Positions 61,758 through 64,000 of a stretch of DNA of 64,000 nucleotides are shown piece by piece (position 1 is the first letter of the stretch; the number at the start of each line of letters is the position of its first letter). The position numbers and the translations under genes are program-made. The notes under the pieces are model-generated. The model was not told the DNA's origin. It did no database searches and saw nothing but the letters and a program-made list of their open reading frames with translations. The stretch covers positions 1,798,001 through 1,862,000 of the forward strand of contig NZ_FOZL01000001.1 of the NCBI RefSeq assembly GCF_900114625.1. Direction: 5' to 3'. The stretch comes from Granulicella pectinivorans. GTDB lineage: Bacteria > Acidobacteriota > Terriglobia > Terriglobales > Acidobacteriaceae.

Positions 61758-62995
61758 TTCTGCTCGTCAGCGCCGCTCTCGCGTCTCTCGCCCTTTCCCT
61801 CGTTCAGCCGATGCCCGCCCAGCAATACGGCACACTCACCAATGAGACGCTCAACCGGATTCCCGACCCGGGTGTTCGTCTCGATCTCTATCTCTTCCGT
61901 GCGAATCCGGCGGTTCTTCAGGAAAAGTTCTTCCTCCGCTACTTCATTGCGCTCAACAACTGCAACAACACCGCCGTCGAGAAAGCCCTGGATAACGAAC
62001 TCGATTATCCGGCGCTGGCCTCCTATTACCAGACACACGCCGCCGAGATTCTCGGCGCTTTGCCCGATACGGTCGAGCTTTCGCTCTACGGAGGGTCGGG
62101 CCGCATGTTGGCCGGTATGTTCGAGGAGCAGCTCAAGTTGGGCGAGTACGACACAAGCACAGGCAGCTTTCCGATCATTCTCGACACGAAAAGAGACAAT
62201 CAGGGTTCCGCAAACGGTCAAACGACCGTCTCCCTGGGCAGTCTTTTCAAGCGCCATCAGGAAGCGGCCCAGCAAAACCACGCCGTCAATCTGAGTGGCA
62301 ATATCGGGGTTGGTCTCAATCGGGCGCGCAGTCTGGCGAGTTGCCCAGTGGCCGACCGCGTGCTTCGGTCCTGGAGTGGCCCTCAAGTGATGATGCCGAC
62401 CTACACCGTGTTGTATGACCGGACAGGCTTCGACACCCTTCCCATGGACGTCGATGCGGCACGAACGTACATCAACAGCCATCCTGCCTTACACCGGACC
62501 GTGATGCTTTCCATCGACTTTCACCTACAGAATAAAGCCGACGTCAGAGCCGCAGGTTTTGGCGGAAGAGGCATCTCGTCGGTGACCTTCCCGGGCAAGA
62601 TAGCGCGGGTCACGGTGATCGACTCCAGCGCTCTGCCGCTCGGCTTTCTGGCCGACGACCATTCGCTGCCGCTTCCAGTTGTACCCGCGGCTCCAAGCTC
62701 GCCAGCCGAAAAACTGGCAGCTACACGCGATGCGGCTTTTGTCTATGAGAGAGAAACCGTCTGCCATTGGGACATGAGCGGCTATCAGTTGACTGCCCTT
62801 CAGACGATGGAGAGCCGCATCCACAGCACGGGGACACCGCAGGAAAGGCAGGAGTGGGACTCCGTGGTGGCGAGGGAGTATTCCCTCCTCGGCGCGAAAC
62901 GTATCTACGGATACTGTGCGCTTCCCGGCGCGCGTGCGCAGTACGACAGCATACTCATGCGGGTGTGGCCCAATGGACCGATCGCCCATCCTTAG
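61733..62995 (+). CDS. Secreted protein of unknown function
   Basis: 420 residues from ATG 61733 with AAGGAG seven bases upstream. Signal peptide FLLVSAALASLALSLVQPMPAQQ. The mature protein has several cysteines (ALNNCNNTA, LASCPVADR, RETVCHWDM, YGYCALPG) that could form disulfides. No family recognised. Its 5' end is duplicated as an eight-codon stump at 59797, so it was once directly downstream of the kinase gene. Confidence 0.8.
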   Translation: MPTNGNRRFLLVSAALASLALSLVQPMPAQQYGTLTNETLNRIPDPGVRLDLYLFRANPAVLQEKFFLRYFIALNNCNNTAVEKALDNELDYPALASYYQTHAAEILGALPDTVELSLYGGSGRMLAGMFEEQLKLGEYDTSTGSFPIILDTKRDNQGSANGQTTVSLGSLFKRHQEAAQQNHAVNLSGNIGVGLNRARSLASCPVADRVLRSWSGPQVMMPTYTVLYDRTGFDTLPMDVDAARTYINSHPALHRTVMLSIDFHLQNKADVRAAGFGGRGISSVTFPGKIARVTVIDSSALPLGFLADDHSLPLPVVPAAPSSPAEKLAATRDAAFVYERETVCHWDMSGYQLTALQTMESRIHSTGTPQERQEWDSVVAREYSLLGAKRIYGYCALPGARAQYDSILMRVWPNGPIAHP

Positions 62996-63101
62996 GCCGC
63001 TGGCGTCGCAGTGCAGGACGGGGATTGCGGGACCATGAGCCGTATCGTCGCCGGATCCCAGACTCCAATGAAATCCAATCGTTCGAGGGGGTATCGGCAC
63101 C

Positions 63102-63677
63102 ATGAATTCCATTCTGGTTAGAGTTGTTGCACTCGGTCCGCTCTGCGTATCGCTCTGCGCGGCCTACTCTCTCTTCGGAGCGCAGTACTTCCAGCATCCG
63201 CAACTGGGGCCGAAGTGGCTCGCGGGGCTCATCCTGGGCTCAATGGTCTGGGCGGCCTTCAGCATGATTGCCTTCGAGGAAATTCCCGAAGCCATCTCTT
63301 ATTTGCAGAACCTTGCGAAATCGCCTTCCGGCTCCTCCCTATCCAAGCCAGCTCCGTCGAGGGTCGCGAGTGCAACGAATATTCAAGGAGGAAACGCAGC
63401 CATGAACCAACCGAACAAGACATCCCCATCGTCCACACTCTCGGCGCAGGAAAAGGCGCGCATCGAGGAAGAAGAGCGTTATCGCGCTCAGGTCCGCGCC
63501 CGCTACTCCGGGGGTAGCAACCCAACGTCATCGAGTAACGCTTACGTGCGGTCCGCGAGTTACACAACCCGGCTCCGCGAAAATGTCGATAACGGCATGT
63601 GGTGGGCCTCGAAGATTGTCGCGACATTCTTCGTTCTGGCAGTTCTATTCGCAGTCATTGCGATATTTGGGCACTAA
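63102..63677 (+). CDS. Small membrane protein with a strong internal start
   Basis: 191 residues from ATG 63102. Hydrophobic segments lie at about 7-27, 38-58 and 170-190. The middle is hydrophilic (AQEKARIEEEERYRAQVRARY). An in-frame ATG at 63402 has a near-perfect AAGGAGG 12 bases ahead. It would give a 91-residue product with the charged stretch and the last membrane segment only, so one frame may encode two products or a fused pair. Family not recognised. Confidence 0.65.
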   Translation: MNSILVRVVALGPLCVSLCAAYSLFGAQYFQHPQLGPKWLAGLILGSMVWAAFSMIAFEEIPEAISYLQNLAKSPSGSSLSKPAPSRVASATNIQGGNAAMNQPNKTSPSSTLSAQEKARIEEEERYRAQVRARYSGGSNPTSSSNAYVRSASYTTRLRENVDNGMWWASKIVATFFVLAVLFAVIAIFGH

Positions 63678-63895
63678 CGCATTGCAATTGTCTGCATCGT
63701 GCTCGGTTTAGATGAATGTGCGCTTTTCACAGATGCAGATGTTAACAACAAACCGTGGTCGAAGACTGTTGAACAACAGATCGAAGAACTCACCACGCAG
63801 TTGGAGCGGATCTCCAACTCAGCGGGCTGCCACGATGCTCCACCGAACGGTGTTGAGATACCCCTCAAGCGATTTGCGATCTCGGAAAACTTCAC
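63674..63895 (-). CDS. Possible small protein, N-terminal part resembling a hypothetical family
   Basis: 73 residues from GTG 63895. The first 25 (KFSEIANRLRGISTPFGGASW) recall a small uncharacterised family with an SEIA-R-L-G-ST signature. The rest, rich in Ser and Cys, does not, so it may be truncated or frameshifted. An open plus-strand frame from GTG 63699 to the window end competes for the same bases. Low confidence in either. Confidence 0.3.
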   Translation of the reverse strand: MKFSEIANRLRGISTPFGGASWQPAELEIRSNCVVSSSICCSTVFDHGLLLTSASVKSAHSSKPSTMQTIAMR

Positions 63896-64000
63896 CGCGG
63901 CTTCGCCCCCGAATCTCGGAGATACTGAAGGTCATCATCGCTCAGCTCGGACACGCCTAACTGAGCGCGTATACAACCGTTTAGCTTTGGAACACTGCGT

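Noticed and set aside
1..64000. Canonical CRISPR-Cas, phage-defence or biosynthetic clusters
   Set aside because: None of the genes in the window belongs to such a system as far as I can recognise.

Overview
The window looks like chromosomal DNA of an Acidobacteriota, most likely class Terriglobia (Granulicella/Terriglobus/Edaphobacter-like). The base composition is high in G+C. There is a TIGR03435-family secreted protein (a family concentrated in Acidobacteriota), an M13 peptidase, a TIGR02999-like ECF sigma factor next to a Ser/Thr kinase, a futalosine-pathway menaquinone gene (mqnC) and many intergenic palindromic repeats. The genus is an inference; no rRNA gene is present.

Layout. 1-6.3 kb (minus strand): a chemosensory operon read cheA-cheW-mcp-cheB, with cheB running off the left edge. 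6.3-11.6 kb (minus): FUSC-type efflux protein, EamA transporter and M13 metallopeptidase. 11.7-24.5 kb: a secreted protein of unknown function, rpsT with two terminators, an Fsr-like MFS pump, the phoH-ybeY-corC-ridA run, a SulP transporter with a TIGR03435 protein, era and a membrane diguanylate cyclase. 24.6-31.2 kb (minus): an NtrY/NtrX-like two-component pair, a secreted 5'-nucleotidase and alanine dehydrogenase. 31.4-44.7 kb: the cell-shape region mreB ... mreC-mreD-mrdA-(YCII)-rodA, followed by a very large RNase E/G. 44.9-54.7 kb: outer-membrane barrel protein, GT2 glycosyltransferase, a brnTA toxin-antitoxin locus with a frameshifted toxin, mqnC, VKOR-family protein, two tandem Tat-exported phosphoesterases and an ABC exporter pair.

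From 54.7 kb onward the DNA looks accessory. It holds a decayed IS30-type transposase with a palindrome over its ribosome binding site, a 3' tRNA-Phe fragment, an ECF sigma factor with a Ser/Thr kinase-TPR protein, and a 218-bp direct repeat that bounds a Sel1-repeat gene and leaves truncated copies of the genes on both sides.

The strongest unusual observations are these. (1) The RNase E/G S1 domain is split by about 850 residues of charged, low-complexity sequence. (2) CheA has Asp where the Hpt phospho-histidine should be. (3) The NtrC-family regulator lacks the GAFTGA sigma-54 contact motif. (4) The chemoreceptor contains three nearly identical 90-residue modules. (5) The brnTA locus has a broken toxin, an intact antitoxin and a 10+10-bp palindromic operator directly upstream. 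(6) The 59.6-61.8 kb region shows duplication and rearrangement scars. I did not find a convincing wholly new multi-gene system; the RNase E architecture is the best candidate for something little described.
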